Shown piece after piece: positions 1 to 11,900 of a DNA stretch of 64,000 nt. The stretch is taken from NCBI GenBank assembly GCA_022419385.1, contig JAJUBI010000008.1, positions 496,001 through 560,000 of the forward strand. The letters run 5' to 3'. This DNA is from Paraconiothyrium sp. Pb-2020. Its lineage: Eukaryota; Ascomycota; Dothideomycetes; Pleosporales; Didymosphaeriaceae. The notes beneath the pieces are model-generated. The model did not search any database. It saw nothing but the letters and a program-made list of their open reading frames with translations, and was not told the origin of the DNA. How positions within the stretch are numbered: the stretch's first letter is position 1; each line of letters begins with the position of its first letter. A program made the translations under genes and the position numbers.

Positions 1-624
1 GGAGTGTGGAGACGTGTCTCCCATGCTTCCTCTCAGCCGGGGGAGAGCTTGACGAGACACACGTCTCTCATGCAGACCCTGTCGCGATGCCACAGATGCG
101 GACCATGGCTGCTTCTTTGCCGTGCGACGGCTGCCCGCTGCAGCAGAAAGGTCCTTAAAATAACTCGTTACAGACGGGCGAACCCGTTGTGGACAATTTG
201 CAGGCCTCGCTCTCGCAAAGGACGAATGGGAGAATAGATTGCTGCACCAATGGGCGTGTTCGCCGAGGGTGCCAAAGTCCGCTAATTAACGGCTGAAAGA
301 AGGCACAGGCCACACTGGTCTTCTATTATTAGGACATGCCCACGTTCGAGTGATCTTCGACTCTACCCTCCAGTGTTCGACCCAAGAGCCTCACGTCGTG
401 CGTCGCGGCCCCAGTCAAGAGCGTCGCGCAACCACCGCAGACATATATCTCGTCGCTCGGCGCCCGCAGCTTTCGTGCCGTCGCTCACAGGCCACGCCTG
501 CCACCTACCGCGCGCCTTCCCGTCGCCGCCGACTGCACTTTCCTCTACGCGGCGCTCACCAGCCACACCACGCCGCCCGTATCACCCATCAATGCGCATG
601 CCAGTCTGATCACATCCAGTCACC
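1..624. other. 5' flank of the MADS-box gene; no gene seen
   Basis: No reading frame here looks like a conserved protein. The last ~270 bases before the ATG at 625 are C-rich and pyrimidine-biased, as expected for a fungal promoter and 5' leader. No tRNA boxes were found. Confidence 0.5.
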
Positions 625-2457
625 ATGGGTCGCAGGAAGATTGAGATCAAGGCCATCAAGGACGACCGCAACCGCTCTGTGTAAGCTGCCCGCGCTGTTG
701 TAACCCCGTCGCGGCTGAAACTAACTCGTCGCAGGACGTTCCTGAAGCGCAAAGGCGGCCTTTTCAAGAAGGCTCACGAGCTTTCGGTTCTTTGCTCCGT
801 CGACGTTGCAGTCATCATCTTTGGGCACAACAAGAAGTTGTACGAGTTCTCCTCTGGCGACATCAATGAAACCATCGGACGGTACCAATATGTAGGCAGC
901 CGCGTGTCACCGCATCAATGATTTGCACTAACACACTGATAGTATGGCGGCGCACACGAGCACAAGGGGCCTGAAGACTTCATGGGCAAGAAGGACATGG
1001 ATGACGAGGACGACGACGAGGAGGGCGGCATGTTGGCCGGCTCTCCCCCGCGAGATTCGCACACCCCTCCCGAACACCCCATGATGGGACACCACCACCT
1101 GCAGACCAACCCCTCCTTCCAGCACATGCGACATGCGGCCCCTTCAAATTCCCCGCCAATGCACAACGGTATCCCGTATCACGCCCGACACCCCTCTCCG
1201 CAACCCGGAAGCCTTTCTCGACCTGATTCCCGAGCTCAGATGCGTCGACCAAGCTCCAACCTGGCTCCTCCACACCATTCCTCTCAAGCGCCACAACCGC
1301 AGAACAGCTATGCCTACATGCCAAACCCGCCGTTCTACAATCCCCAAGCTGCCCAGGGTATGGCGCCTAAGCCCCCACCAGCACCAGCTCCACCCCAGTT
1401 CCAATACACCCACCCTCCTCCAGCTCATCCACAAGTCCAGTATATGCAACAGCAGGAGCCGAGGAGGCAGTCAATGCCCCCTGCTTTCCAGCAACCACAG
1501 CAGCCGCAACAGCCACAGCCGCAACAGGAGCTTCCCCAATCGCAGCCTCAACCGCAAAGTCAACCGCAGAACCAACAATTAACTGTACCGTCGCCACCGC
1601 AACCGAACCGCAATAACTTCCAGAGCCCTCCTTTACCGCAACAACCCAAACCATTACCGTCTGCTGCCAAGCATAGCATTTTTACGCCCATTGATGATAG
1701 CCAGTCTATGTTCGCTTCGTGGGGAACGAGCAGTGCAGATCCGCCACGTAGCGACCCTCCAGCGATCAAGACTGAGCCTGGAGTCCGATCGCAATCCATT
1801 GATGTTGTTTCTGTTTCACGACCTCAGGCAAACGGCAACTCCCCTCCACGCCCATCCCCTCCTCACATACCAAACCACCCTCAGCGGACTCAATCTGCAT
1901 CTTCGATGCCTATTTCTTCGGCATCTCGGACCAACAGTATCTCTCAAAAGCCACGTTTGATGCTGCAGATCCCCGCCGATGATGAATCGCAAAATGGAAG
2001 CCAAACAGCAGAGTCCTCACCCAGAGGCTCCGGAACAACTGGTGCAACCCCCGCAAGGACTAGCACTGACACGCACTCCTCTGGAGTCGTTCTGCCTCCA
2101 CCTTCTCCCAGCGCTAACTCCATTATGAGCGCTGGAGCTACTGGACCGCCAAACCCGTTCGCACGACCAGCACCTCCCACCAACAACGGATCGTATGGCA
2201 GCCGTGGCGAGATGGAGACTCCCATCTCTGCGCTTCCTAGCCGCTTCGTCGAAAATGGACTTTTGCCTTCACCGTCGAGCTTCTATCCTGAGTGGGGTTT
2301 TGGCAGAGATTCGAACATGCTGCCCAGCCCGCTTCCCTTCCAGACGCCGGTGGCCCCAAACGGCCCTAGCTTCGGTCGCGACGAGCCTGCCGATCGCAAG
2401 CGTAAACCCTCTGATGAAGGTTCCGATGCAGGCAGCCAGAAGCGAGTAAGAGCTTGA
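625..2457 (+). CDS. rlm1: MADS-box transcription factor, Rlm1/MEF2 type
   Basis: Predicted nuclear DNA-binding factor of the cell-wall-integrity MAP kinase pathway; Rlm1 is the known yeast target of Slt2. Three exons: 625-680, 735-891 and 943-2457, giving about 575 residues. Splicing assembles an intact N-terminal MADS box (residues 1 to ~60) that starts MGRRKIEI and continues through TFLKRKGGLFKKAHELSVLC, followed by the MEF2-type extension with the YEFSSGD motif. The split start explains why the box is not contiguous in the genome. Residues ~85-100 are an acidic Asp/Glu run. The rest is a low-complexity Pro/Gln/Ser region with a Q/P tract at ~1480-1590, typical of filamentous-fungal Rlm1 activation regions. 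The C-terminus is basic (DRKRKPSDEGSD...). The family assignment is firm; the pathway role is inferred from orthology. Confidence 0.93.
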
Positions 2458-3411
2458 TGATCGAGCCAACGCATCATGTGCTGATGCTCGTACTATACCA
2501 ACCATTTACTTATCAAATCGTTTGTTCGCAATATTTCACTTCAAAAGCACGCCTATTCTTCTGTACTTTTATTGGTGCGGCGGTCTTTGCTTCTTTGTCA
2601 GCAGTTTCGAAGCACGGCCGGTGGATGAATTCAGCACGTCGATATCTTGTCACCTTCGTTCAGGGCCTTTGTACTGGTTCGTGGCGTTTGCGGATACCCA
2701 TGAAGAGGTGTTCTGTTATGCTTGTTTGTCTTCCTTCGCTTTCACGACAGCATTGGTATGATATGCGAGTGGGCAAAACGGCGTTTATACTACGGTTTAT
2801 GAAGATAAGACTCTTGTCGTTTCGAGTGTAGATACTTGTAATCGATTATTGACGAAATATCTGCGTCTGACTGCTGTTTTGTGTGAAGATTGTAGGTTTC
2901 TGCAACACTAATGAACGGCGCAGAGTCAACTCTCAGGCTCACTTCTGCCTTCCAATCAACTTGTCGATCAGACCGCTTGCGAGTAGCTCATCGGGCGTTT
3001 GCAAGAGTTTACAGGACTCAAGCGCTTGCAGCGAACCGACACCTTCCACAGGCCGTGGCAGGCAAGAGCCATGCTCATTCAAGGGCAGGCGCCTTCATCA
3101 TTTCGTTATTTCAACAGTTCGCACGATGCAATACTTGCAACAAAGTCCGCCTAGGCTCCATTGTTATGCAAATGTCCGAAACGGGAAGCGGTTAACGACA
3201 ACAAGCTGCAGTCCAGTCAGCTGCTCCGACCGGTCAACATCGCTCAGCCTCGTTCTATCGCCGCAGCCGGCCACCTACAGAGACGTCGAGCAACTCCTAT
3301 GCTGTCTGAATGCCTTCCATCATCGATTAATCTTCAAGAGTGCTGAAACACGGAAAACCAAGGCAAATCGAGTCGTGCGTAGCGCCGCTTGTTCCCTTTC
3401 TGTCCTTCACG
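2458..3411. other. Intergenic region between rlm1 and a HET gene
   Basis: The first ~400 bases are T-rich and probably the rlm1 3' UTR. The rest is mixed-composition sequence with no convincing coding signal or RNA gene. Confidence 0.4.
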
Positions 3412-4974
3412 ATGCAGACTGCTCATCCACAACCATGGCAGCCGCCACTCCACCGTAAGCAGTTCACCCACCGGCCCCTGGATCACAGCAAATCCTCTAT
3501 ACGTCTTCTGAAGGTGCTGCCCGACCGATCGCCCGACGGCTTGATCCAATGCACCATGATTCATGCAACGACCGACGCAGAATACACTTGCTTATCCTAC
3601 ACATGGGGCCCGGAACTACCCACTTCTGTCGTTCTCATCAATTCTGGAGAAATACATGTACGAAGAAATCTTTTCGACTTCCTGGAGGTGGCTGGGACGC
3701 TGGAAAGCCTTCCAAGAATAATTGAGAAGAGAACGCAATTAGCGATAGAATGGAAGCAGCGAGACATTCCAAACCTGTACTGGATCGATGCTCTATGCAT
3801 CAATCAGCAAGACCACGCAGAGAGAATTCACCAAGTTCAACAAATGGGCGACGTTTATTCGAAGGCAGCCGTAGTCGTTTCCTGGCTTGGTAAATGTGAG
3901 GACAGGCTAGCCCCACTTATCCCTATTCTCTTTGAGGACATCCGGAACTGGAGGTCTCAGAGCCTGGAATCAAATGAATCTAGCACAATCTTATGGCAAC
4001 ATGAAACCAAACTCATTGCGCATGATTTCGAGGGGCACGGAGCTGAAATCATTGATTACGTATTCGGTAACCCATATTGGCGTCGGGCGTGGATCACCCA
4101 GGAGGTCAAACTTGCACGCCATCATACAGTGATTCTAGGGCCTAGACAAATATCTCTGGAAGTTTTGTTGCAGATATCTGATGCGCTTACGAGTTATGAA
4201 GTGCCATATGACTCAAGGATAAGCCTACGTCGAACGGATTGGGACCGCCCATGTGGTGGTACGGATTCACTGTTACAACTGATTAACACGTTTAAAGAGA
4301 AAGAATGCAGCGTCCCGCAAGATCGAGTGTTCTCTCTCTTATCGCTCTGCGATAAGCGTTTCAGAATCGATGTCGACTACGAATGCTCCAAGGAGGACCT
4401 TCTGTATCGAGTTCTCAGCACTCCCAAACTTTCCAACTTGTGTTTCTGTTGTGCTCTAGTCGGTGCACAAACTCTCAGGCTTGCCGACTCGATGCCATGG
4501 TCGAGCGAGGCGGCTCGTTCATTGCCGTATATTGAGATGGACCTTTATACCATTGGAAAAGTTCCTGGTGACCACCGATTTTGTTGTTCTTTCCTAATGA
4601 AAGGATACTGGAAACAGGATATGCAAGGAGCAGGTGAGAAACATCTCAGCTGGACCGTATACTACGTCTCGCTTTCGTGGATGTACACACCCATAACGAT
4701 TTCCTGCGATGGATCAAAAGAAAACATGCCTGTCAGAATCTCGAGTAATTTCTTTATCATGGACGAAGTCATATGCCAGCATGGCGAAGGGATCGCATTG
4801 TTATCGCGCACGCCGGGAGGGGAAAGGACGCTTCTTCGCATCTCGTTTTGGGCATTGGGGAGAATCTGCAAAAGTATGGTTCTCAATGCAGACCGAGTGT
4901 CCCTTTGTGAAGGGCATCCCCATGAATTTTCTTGCTCTGGCGTTAGGATTGGCTACCCAGAAAGAACAACTTGA
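3412..4974 (+). CDS. HET-domain (heterokaryon incompatibility) protein
   Basis: Uninterrupted frame of about 520 residues. The ATG at 3412 (context TCACGATGC) was chosen because it lies just upstream of the conserved region; an in-frame ATG at 3340 would add 24 residues. The HET domain covers roughly residues 20-220. Its hallmarks are visible in order: YTCLSYTWGP, then WIDALCINQ with DHAERIHQVQQMGDVYSKA, the VSWLG strand, and RRAWITQEV. The second half has the usual short RVFSLLSLC block followed by a poorly conserved tail with no recognisable effector domain. HET domains are known for triggering cell death on non-self recognition, but most copies, like this one, have no tested role. The stand-alone HET architecture is common. 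Confidence 0.85.
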   Translation: MQTAHPQPWQPPLHRKQFTHRPLDHSKSSIRLLKVLPDRSPDGLIQCTMIHATTDAEYTCLSYTWGPELPTSVVLINSGEIHVRRNLFDFLEVAGTLESLPRIIEKRTQLAIEWKQRDIPNLYWIDALCINQQDHAERIHQVQQMGDVYSKAAVVVSWLGKCEDRLAPLIPILFEDIRNWRSQSLESNESSTILWQHETKLIAHDFEGHGAEIIDYVFGNPYWRRAWITQEVKLARHHTVILGPRQISLEVLLQISDALTSYEVPYDSRISLRRTDWDRPCGGTDSLLQLINTFKEKECSVPQDRVFSLLSLCDKRFRIDVDYECSKEDLLYRVLSTPKLSNLCFCCALVGAQTLRLADSMPWSSEAARSLPYIEMDLYTIGKVPGDHRFCCSFLMKGYWKQDMQGAGEKHLSWTVYYVSLSWMYTPITISCDGSKENMPVRISSNFFIMDEVICQHGEGIALLSRTPGGERTLLRISFWALGRICKSMVLNADRVSLCEGHPHEFSCSGVRIGYPERTT

Positions 4975-5835
4975 CATGCAACGCTTGTAGTGTCGTATAG
5001 TTCATTCGTATCGCAGGTGGAGTCATTGTGCCCAGTGTTGCAACAACAGATCCGGGGTAGGATATAGAGGAACCACTTCTGGGGCTGGACCTCTTCTCGA
5101 GCTGCACCAACGGTCGTGCGGACAGACTTCATACAAACATGTGATGATGGACACAAATAACTCTTGATCCTGTAGTTCTTTCATAATTCTTTCTTGCGAG
5201 TTTCGTAGATCCCGATGCCCTCAAGGCCATTGTAACATGTTTCCCACCAGATGCGGTGTTACCTACGGATAACGAAGCAGGGCCCGCAACGTGTTTATAC
5301 GGTACAGCTCGTTGACGAATACGAATACGAACGATTCAGCACAACCAGTCTGTGCAGCTTTGCCCGACTGGGTGGGGATGAAGGAGCCCAATCTGCACTG
5401 GGTAATCCAAGCCTCGCCAGTCTGGTACGGGAGAAGTCGATCGCAGGCGAATCTACGTCAAACAGCCTTCTTCCCTGCTAGCATTCTCGCCTTCAATGCG
5501 ATCGATGCCCATCGTTGTCCAAGTTTGCCCGACACTTGTTTCCGCATTTCCGAGCTGTCAGCAAGCTACTCGTGTCCGGACCTGAGAGCGGCCTTCGCGC
5601 AGGGCTCACCGGCGTCATAGGGCCAAGCGTCCCCCGCGTGGTCTGTGCTCGCGCCGAAAGTCATCAGCCGCACCCAGAGGCTGTGTGCAAGTGGAGTCAC
5701 CGTCTGAGCCGCCTTCGAAGCGTATCGCTGTTTGCCGTGCTATATTGCGCCCCAGTCCCTCACCGTCCTTTACTTGCTCTGTAACTCCTCTCGTTGAAGC
5801 TTGTTCTGCGCGTATACTGGACTTACCCCGCCAAC
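4975..5835. other. Intergenic region upstream of the penta-EF-hand gene
   Basis: No conserved coding region seen. Several short open frames exist on both strands, but none resembles a known protein or has plausible splice joins. The part nearest 5836 is probably the promoter and leader. Confidence 0.4.
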
Positions 5836-7138
5836 ATGGCATACAATTCAAAGTTCAACCCGGACAGGCTGCCTGCGCATGCGGAGCCTGAGCAGGTATG
5901 TGCTTCCATCCCACCTTTGTTCGGATGTAGAACAAAGCGAACAAAGCCAACAAAGAACAGGCCGCAGCCCTACTCTCAGGAAGCGGACGCCCACCACGGA
6001 CTTCATCAGCGCGCCCAGACTACAACGAGAAGCCCCTGCCCCCCTCCCGCCAGGACGACCGCTACGGGCGAGGCCACAGCAACAGCTACGGTAGCTATGA
6101 CAGCAGACCTCCGCCAGGCGCATATGGTGCGCCCGATCCCCGCTACGACGACCGCCCGCGGTACGACGCGCAGCCGCGCCGTGACCAGCATCCGCCTCCC
6201 CAGCGCGACCCGCGATACGACGGTTACGGATCGCCTCCACCGCAGAACTACGGCCATGGACCAGCGCCTGCGGGATTTCACCATGGGAGACCGCCCATCC
6301 AGCAGAGACCCCCGCCTACGCCTGCCCCGCCGCGCGATGGGAACGACAGGGCCGCGCTGGAGCGGCTATTTAAGCAGGTAGACCGAGATGGCAACAAGAG
6401 CCTCACAGAGGCCGAGCTGAAAACCGCGCTGGTAAACGGCGACTGGACGCCATTTGACCCGCACACGGTGCGCATGATGATACGGTACGCTCTCCTCCCC
6501 CGCTTCCCTCGCGGGAACCAGAAACAGCAAAGCGCTAATACGGCATCAGCATGTTCGACACCGACCGCTCCGGCTCTATAAACTTTGAGGAATTCTGGTA
6601 AGCCTCGTCTTCCCCTCTTCCCCTCCTCCGCAAACAACTAACCACACGTGCTACGAAAAGCGGCCTCTGGGGCTTTCTCTCCGCCTGGCGCGACCTCTTC
6701 GACCGCTTCGACCGCGACCGCTCCGGCAGCATCTCCTACAACGAATTCACAGACGCCCTCGTCGCCTTCGGATACCGCCTCTCCCCGCAGTTCATCACCC
6801 TGCTGTACTCGACCTACGACCGCCGCGGCTCCAACGCCCTCAGCTTCGACCTCTTCGTGCAAGCGTGCATCAGCCTCAAGCGCATGACGGATGTGTTTAA
6901 GAAATATGACGATGATAGAGATGGGTATATCACGCTGAGTTTGTAAGTTCAAGTCCAGATCCAAATCCATTCCGACCGTGTGCTTGGGGCAGCGTAGCTG
7001 GGGAGACAGAACGGCGCTAACGCGGTTGAATTCCAACAGCGAGGAATTCCTGACAGGTGCGCAAACACTCTTCCTCTTCAACAGCATCTCGGCGGATACT
7101 GATACGGGCCTTTATTAGAGATCCTCCGCCAGAGATAG
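5836..7138 (+). CDS. Penta-EF-hand (PEF) calcium-binding protein, peflin/ALG-2 like
   Basis: Six exons: 5836-5895, 5961-6484, 6550-6597, 6661-6942, 7040-7056 and 7119-7138. The last two are tiny and are needed to finish the protein as EEFLTEILRQR. The protein starts MAYNSKFNPDRL and has a Pro/Gly/Tyr/Arg/Asp-rich N-terminal half (residues ~20-165), as in peflin and fungal Pef1. The C-terminal half holds EF-hands. Clear calcium loops are DRDGNKSLTEAE, DTDRSGSINFEE, DRDRSGSISYNE and DDDRDGYITLSFEE; a degenerate loop (YDRRGSNALSF) is the fourth in order. PEF proteins dimerise and act in calcium-dependent membrane and vesicle processes. The exact partner in this fungus cannot be read from the sequence. 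Confidence 0.88.
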
Positions 7139-8014
7139 AAGATTACATGAAAACTGATTGGTCCCTTTCTGCTGGAAATTTTTCAGGTCCATGTGAGGAA
7201 GGGAGGAAGGGGGTGCCCAAGCTAGGATGGATGCGCACGTACGCTTGCTTACAGTGACGACGCTACGGACGTATGTACATGGGGTTACATAGAGACGCTG
7301 GGGGATAGGGTATTTGCTGCGCTGTGCAAGAAAGAGAGGGGAAGGGAGGGGATGGGATGATGACATGCCATATAGATACCCGACGAATGATTGCATCCTG
7401 ATGATTCACTTTCACTAAGCTGGTCCTCATGTGACATCACACGTAGAACGCATAGCCACTTTCTTTTGATGTAAAATTTCATTCCATTATTTTCGTAGGT
7501 AAGCCACGAGAGGTACCTCTGATCGCGGATACATGGTCTCCACGTATCAACATGAACTGCCCTCGTCCTAAAAGTTTACTGAGCGATATGCTCAGAGTGC
7601 AAGGCGAATGCCTCGACATATAAAAGTTACAACTCCCTTCAAAGACATACATGAAAACGTGGGCGAACCCCTTAACAAACGAATGTTGAAACCTTTGCTC
7701 CTCGCTGAAAAATCCCTAAATCGCTCGAAATGCTGACGGGGGTATCTATGACTCGCATTGCATGTATATGAAGAGAGAAATGTGAATAGTGGTGGGGAGA
7801 AAGCGAGAGGTCAATGTTATGACAATGAAAATGTGGGGATTTCGGATCAGAAATGGCTCATCAGATCGTACGACGTTTGTCAACATCCGGAGGGTGCATA
7901 TGCAAAGGGTGAAGAAAAGGTGGAAACGGTGCAGCTAAATGGTAGTTAGCCAAACTGGGAGTTAACCTCTTCCGTGTAGCTAGGAAGGCAAAGAGCCCCT
8001 CCACGCTATACATG
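7139..8014. other. Intergenic region between convergent genes
   Basis: Lies between the 3' ends of a plus-strand and a minus-strand gene, so it mainly holds two 3' UTRs. No coding or RNA signal was found. Confidence 0.45.
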
Positions 8015-9583
8015 CTAGCCCCGCGAGAAGACAGACAAACGGCTCTTCTTGGGCTTACCTCGATGCACCTGCTCCGTCTGTTCCCACGGCAGGACGTCAG
8101 TCTTTCGAATACGTCCGCCCAGGCCCAGTCGTTCCCGAGAAGAGCGGTACCAGGAGGCCGACATCACCGAGGGTGTGAAAGACGTTGCAACAGAAGGGGC
8201 TGTCGAAGGTGCAATGGAAGGCGCAGAAAAGGATTCGGTGCTGTCCGTACTCCCACGAGTATCCGTTCGCCCTATTTCAGTCGTATCGGATCCGGCGTCC
8301 GTATCGTCTGTGCTGACTATAGAAGCCTCATAGAGCGTGGGTAAGGAGGGTGCGCTGAATTTATGGTGATGCGGATATGGGTTAGGTCGAGGCGGGTTTG
8401 AGAATGTTTGGTTGGGACGTGGCCGCGAGAAATTGGCCGGAGGCCTTCCAGTGGGAACATAATGTGGAACCTGTGCAGGTGGGGTCGATTGTACGGGAGC
8501 CTGGTGCGATGAGGTCCTTGGCAGTGGTGTGTTCACGATAGGCTTCACGTCGAAGAGGAAGTCGTGCGTGTCAGGGACATCTGGATCTTCGTCTTCTATA
8601 TCGACAGAGACGCGTTGGGGCTCTCCTGCTGCACCCTTCAATCGCCTGAAAATTGCATCCACCTCATCAGAGGTTACCGTGTCTGGTTCGGAAATGGAAA
8701 GCTTCTCATCAAAGTCGGTGATGAAGGCCTGAGTCGAATCCTGGTCTAGGCGAGAAGGTGAATCCCAAGGATGTTCTGCACTAGAGACTGGTGAAGCACC
8801 CAAAGAGCTCGGATCATCCGGAAAAAAAGACGTTATTTCCGGTAGCGAGGCAGATGAAGGCGAGTCTGCCCGCGGAGGACGTTTGGTTGGAGTGTACTCG
8901 CTGACGTCGATGGCTGAGTGCATTGGTGAGGCCAAAGAATTAGGAGGGCCTCGGCTGTCGTTCGTCGCGACAGAGATTGCAGAGGAGGCTATTGTAGTTC
9001 TGCGAGTCGTGTAACTTGAGGGCGAGGTTTGGGATGATGTGCTGCTCATTGTGCTCGTCCTCTTGCTAGACGTAGTGGAATTGCGCGAGGATTTCAGAGA
9101 TTCCGGTACGCCATCCCACTTGGAATTAACCTTGGGAACGGTAGGTGGCAGCTTCTGCGGAGAGATACCCTGGCGGCCGACAGGTGTTGACTGGCCGCTT
9201 TTTGCTGCTGTCTGTTTCCGCTGTGCATCGGCGAATTGGTCCAGTGCCGTCTGCGACGGCTCTTTCAAGGTGAGGAAGTTGAGGACGCCATTCTTCTTTT
9301 TCTTCGTCGACGATGCCTTAGAATCGCGGGAGATTGAATCATCGGAGGACGCCAGGCTAGCGGTCATGGATGATGTTGTACTTCTGCAGTCGTAGTCTGG
9401 CGTTGAGACTGGTGTACAAGTCGACGTAGACAGGCGCTGGTCTACAGATGTGTTGTTGGGAGGAACATCGGTAGAGGCGGACGAGGTCCGGGAAATAAGG
9501 GAAAGGTCGTCAGTGGGCAAGCGATTACGATACGTTAGTTTCGGTATCCTGGGCGGACGTGCCAGCTCTGCAGCGGGCGCCAT
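8015..9583 (-). CDS. Conserved Ser/Pro-rich disordered protein, function unknown
   Basis: Single-exon frame of 522 residues starting MAPAAELARPP with ATG at 9583. I do not recognise a named family. The protein is dominated by Ser/Thr/Pro and looks largely disordered. Two ordered-looking blocks stand out. One is near residues 95-130, where a Lys-rich stretch leads into NGVLNFLTLKEPSQTALDQF. The other is the C-terminal end, SSRERLGLGGRI followed by a basic tail (GKPKKSRLSVFSRG). Conserved islands of this sort in a Ser-rich background suggest a regulatory or scaffold protein with short binding motifs. The coding frame is supported by its length and by lack of stops over 1.5 kb of balanced composition. 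Confidence 0.72.
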   Translation of the reverse strand: MAPAAELARPPRIPKLTYRNRLPTDDLSLISRTSSASTDVPPNNTSVDQRLSTSTCTPVSTPDYDCRSTTSSMTASLASSDDSISRDSKASSTKKKKNGVLNFLTLKEPSQTALDQFADAQRKQTAAKSGQSTPVGRQGISPQKLPPTVPKVNSKWDGVPESLKSSRNSTTSSKRTSTMSSTSSQTSPSSYTTRRTTIASSAISVATNDSRGPPNSLASPMHSAIDVSEYTPTKRPPRADSPSSASLPEITSFFPDDPSSLGASPVSSAEHPWDSPSRLDQDSTQAFITDFDEKLSISEPDTVTSDEVDAIFRRLKGAAGEPQRVSVDIEDEDPDVPDTHDFLFDVKPIVNTPLPRTSSHQAPVQSTPPAQVPHYVPTGRPPANFSRPRPNQTFSNPPRPNPYPHHHKFSAPSLPTLYEASIVSTDDTDAGSDTTEIGRTDTRGSTDSTESFSAPSIAPSTAPSVATSFTPSVMSASWYRSSRERLGLGGRIRKTDVLPWEQTEQVHRGKPKKSRLSVFSRG

Positions 9584-11057
9584 GTTCTCGAGTCAATCCA
9601 CTCAAGCAAACGGGCGACGATCGGCGTTTACGGGAAGCGGTTAGGGCGTGGGGACAGTGCAGCAGCCTGCGGTGGGCGCTACGTAGATGGCGTAGTGGGT
9701 ATTTCTCGCAGTAGCACGCGAGGTGGTGCAGTGGAGATGAAGGTGAGAGTGATGCTGGAATTTGGACGAAGCGTGAGCGGCAGCCGTCGCAATAAGAGGA
9801 GAGGGACCGTCTGGCGCCTTCCACAGAGACAGGCTCCATCCACGGGAAGGCAGGCGCCATGCTCAGCGGAACCACAGAACAAGCAAACTGCAATTTGGCT
9901 GGCGAGCACGGGCTGGCGGCGGACGCCAATCGAGGAGGGCAGCTGGAGCTTCCAGTACGGGCCTCGGAGGGTTCGTGGCTTGCACATTGTAGGAACTGTC
10001 GTCCGACAGTAGCCATTGGCGAGCCAGCACCACTGGCGTCGCAGTCCGTCCCTTCTGCCACAGATGGCAAGATGGCGGTTCCTCCCCAGAGCCAGCACAC
10101 ACGGGCACAAGAGGCGTGGGATGGGATGTGGCCGTGAGGGAGGCCCGCAGGTGTGGTTTGATAGAGGATGACAAGCGATCCCGACCAGGTTGCTCCTGCC
10201 CGATAAGCGAGGCTGCAGCCCGCCGAGTTTGGGGAGCTCGCGCACATGGCAGGTACAATTAATTGTTCACTTCAGAACAATGCATTGTTCGTTGGCGCGA
10301 CAATGGATCCCGTTTGCGTCGGTCGAGAAGAGAAGGCAGGGCACTGCATGTAACTGCTGTCATAGGCTGACCCCACACCACTTCTACACAACATGCAACA
10401 TGAACAGTAGAGTTTCGTGCCAGCCAAGGTATGAAGGTAGTCGTGACTTTGCGACTCTGGTCCGCTGGAGAGTTTGCCAGAAGCTAGCATGTGCGTCATG
10501 GCATCTCGCAGTGAGTGGTCGGCACGAAGCGCATGCTGCCTATACTTTGCCAGTATACCCTGGCTCTGCCGTCCTCATGCGCCTCAACGACCTCGTATCC
10601 TGCCACGGTTGGAAGCTTAACAGCCGGACGGTGTCGGCGAGGCAGCATGTGCGAGTCGTCCGCGTGCTTCGGAGCAGCGCAAGCCACAGGAGTCCAGTTC
10701 CTCGCGTGGGACTGAGTGCAACAGCTGGGCCTAGCGATGCAGCACGCGGCCGCCGCCCACCGTTCTCCAGATCTTCAGCTCTAGCCGGCGTCGTGGCCGG
10801 CGCCGTCCAGACGCCGCCACGCGTCGAAGACACCAGCAGCAAATATTCAAACCAATCACGCCGCGAGTCGCATGCGACATTTTTGCCATTGCAGTTCTTG
10901 TAGGCGTCAACCCGAGGCCAGCCGCCAAGCGCGAGATCCGGGCGGAAGCACTCAGGCCTCTCGGCGACCTCAGCCCGTTGCCCCTCCCAGCTGCCACTGG
11001 AGCGCTTCTACCCCACGGGTACCGCAGACCGCATTGCTGCGACTCTCCACCTCCGCC
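9584..11057. other. Divergent intergenic region, 1.5 kb
   Basis: Separates two genes transcribed away from each other (minus-strand start at 9583, plus-strand start at 11058), so it should contain both promoters. Long open frames occur on both strands but have the amino acid make-up of chance frames in G+C-rich DNA and no recognisable motif. I did not call them. Confidence 0.4.
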
Positions 11058-11900
11058 ATGCCAGCGCTCCTGGTAGATGCTAGTACGCCGTCTACCTCGC
11101 CCAGCACCTCCTCTACGCCCTCAGACCAGCGTACCCACCGGCGCTCAGAGTCGCGCTCGCCCAACCGGCCGCCCGTGTCGCCTATCACACCGACTGTTGC
11201 CGCTGCACAACTTGCACGTCCAGAGCCGTCCGACGCGCGACCACGTGTCGCACCCCCGCAGCCCCCGCCGACTGCGACCTTCATACAGCAGCCGCCGTCT
11301 GTGCCCATATCCGAGAGCGAGAACCCAGATGCGATAGCACTACGTTCGGCCATCTCGCTGCTGCAGCTCCAGCGCGAGAAGAGCAAGCGCGACCTCAAGG
11401 CCCTCGAGGAGCTCAAGGCAGCCGCCGTCTCGGACCCTCATGGCTTCGTGCGCTCTCTGCAAGAGCAGCGCAAGGAAGCTGCGGGCAAGCCCACCGATAT
11501 TCTTACTCCTACGCTGTCCGATATAGCCGAGGCTGCCGCGGCCGAGAGCGTCGAGGACATCAATGGCGAGAGCGGAGCGGTGCGAAAGGACCCAGCACCA
11601 GTAGAGGGGCCTGGCAACGAGGCCACCAAGTTCCCTGCGATACCACAACCTCAAAATATTGTGAGGTGTCCACCGGTCAACTGGGCAAAGTATCACGTTG
11701 TCGGAGAGTCGTTGGACAAGCTGCATGAAGAGCAGAAGCGGTACCCAGGCTCGAGTGAGCCTCCGAGAACGCACCAAGGCACGAGAGCGCCACCCCATCG
11801 AGTTGCTGCCCCATATTCGCCCTTCACTGACGGTATTGGCGGGCCTCCAGCAGCCGCTCAACCATGGCGAGGACCCAAGAAGTCCAAATCGCCGACTTGA
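11058..11900 (+). CDS. Conserved fungal protein with coiled coil, function unknown
   Basis: About 280 residues from ATG at 11058 (context CCGCCATGC, starting MPALLVDAST). The open frame extends further upstream, but that part looks like translated leader. The N-terminal ~100 residues are Ser/Thr/Pro-rich. Residues ~95-135 form an amphipathic, probably coiled-coil segment (AISLLQLQREKSKRDLKAL). A second ordered block near residues 195-230 reads NIVRCPPVNWAKYHVVGE followed by SLDKLHEEQ. The tail is Pro/Gly-rich and basic. The two ordered blocks suggest a subunit of a nuclear complex, but I cannot name it and this is only a guess from composition. Confidence 0.7.
   Translation: MPALLVDASTPSTSPSTSSTPSDQRTHRRSESRSPNRPPVSPITPTVAAAQLARPEPSDARPRVAPPQPPPTATFIQQPPSVPISESENPDAIALRSAISLLQLQREKSKRDLKALEELKAAAVSDPHGFVRSLQEQRKEAAGKPTDILTPTLSDIAEAAAAESVEDINGESGAVRKDPAPVEGPGNEATKFPAIPQPQNIVRCPPVNWAKYHVVGESLDKLHEEQKRYPGSSEPPRTHQGTRAPPHRVAAPYSPFTDGIGGPPAAAQPWRGPKKSKSPT

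Noticed and set aside
9525..10903. Long open frames (up to ~240 codons) on both strands of the 9.6-11 kb interval
   Set aside because: They overlap each other and the adjacent gene, have Cys/Ser/Arg-rich chance composition and no recognisable motif.
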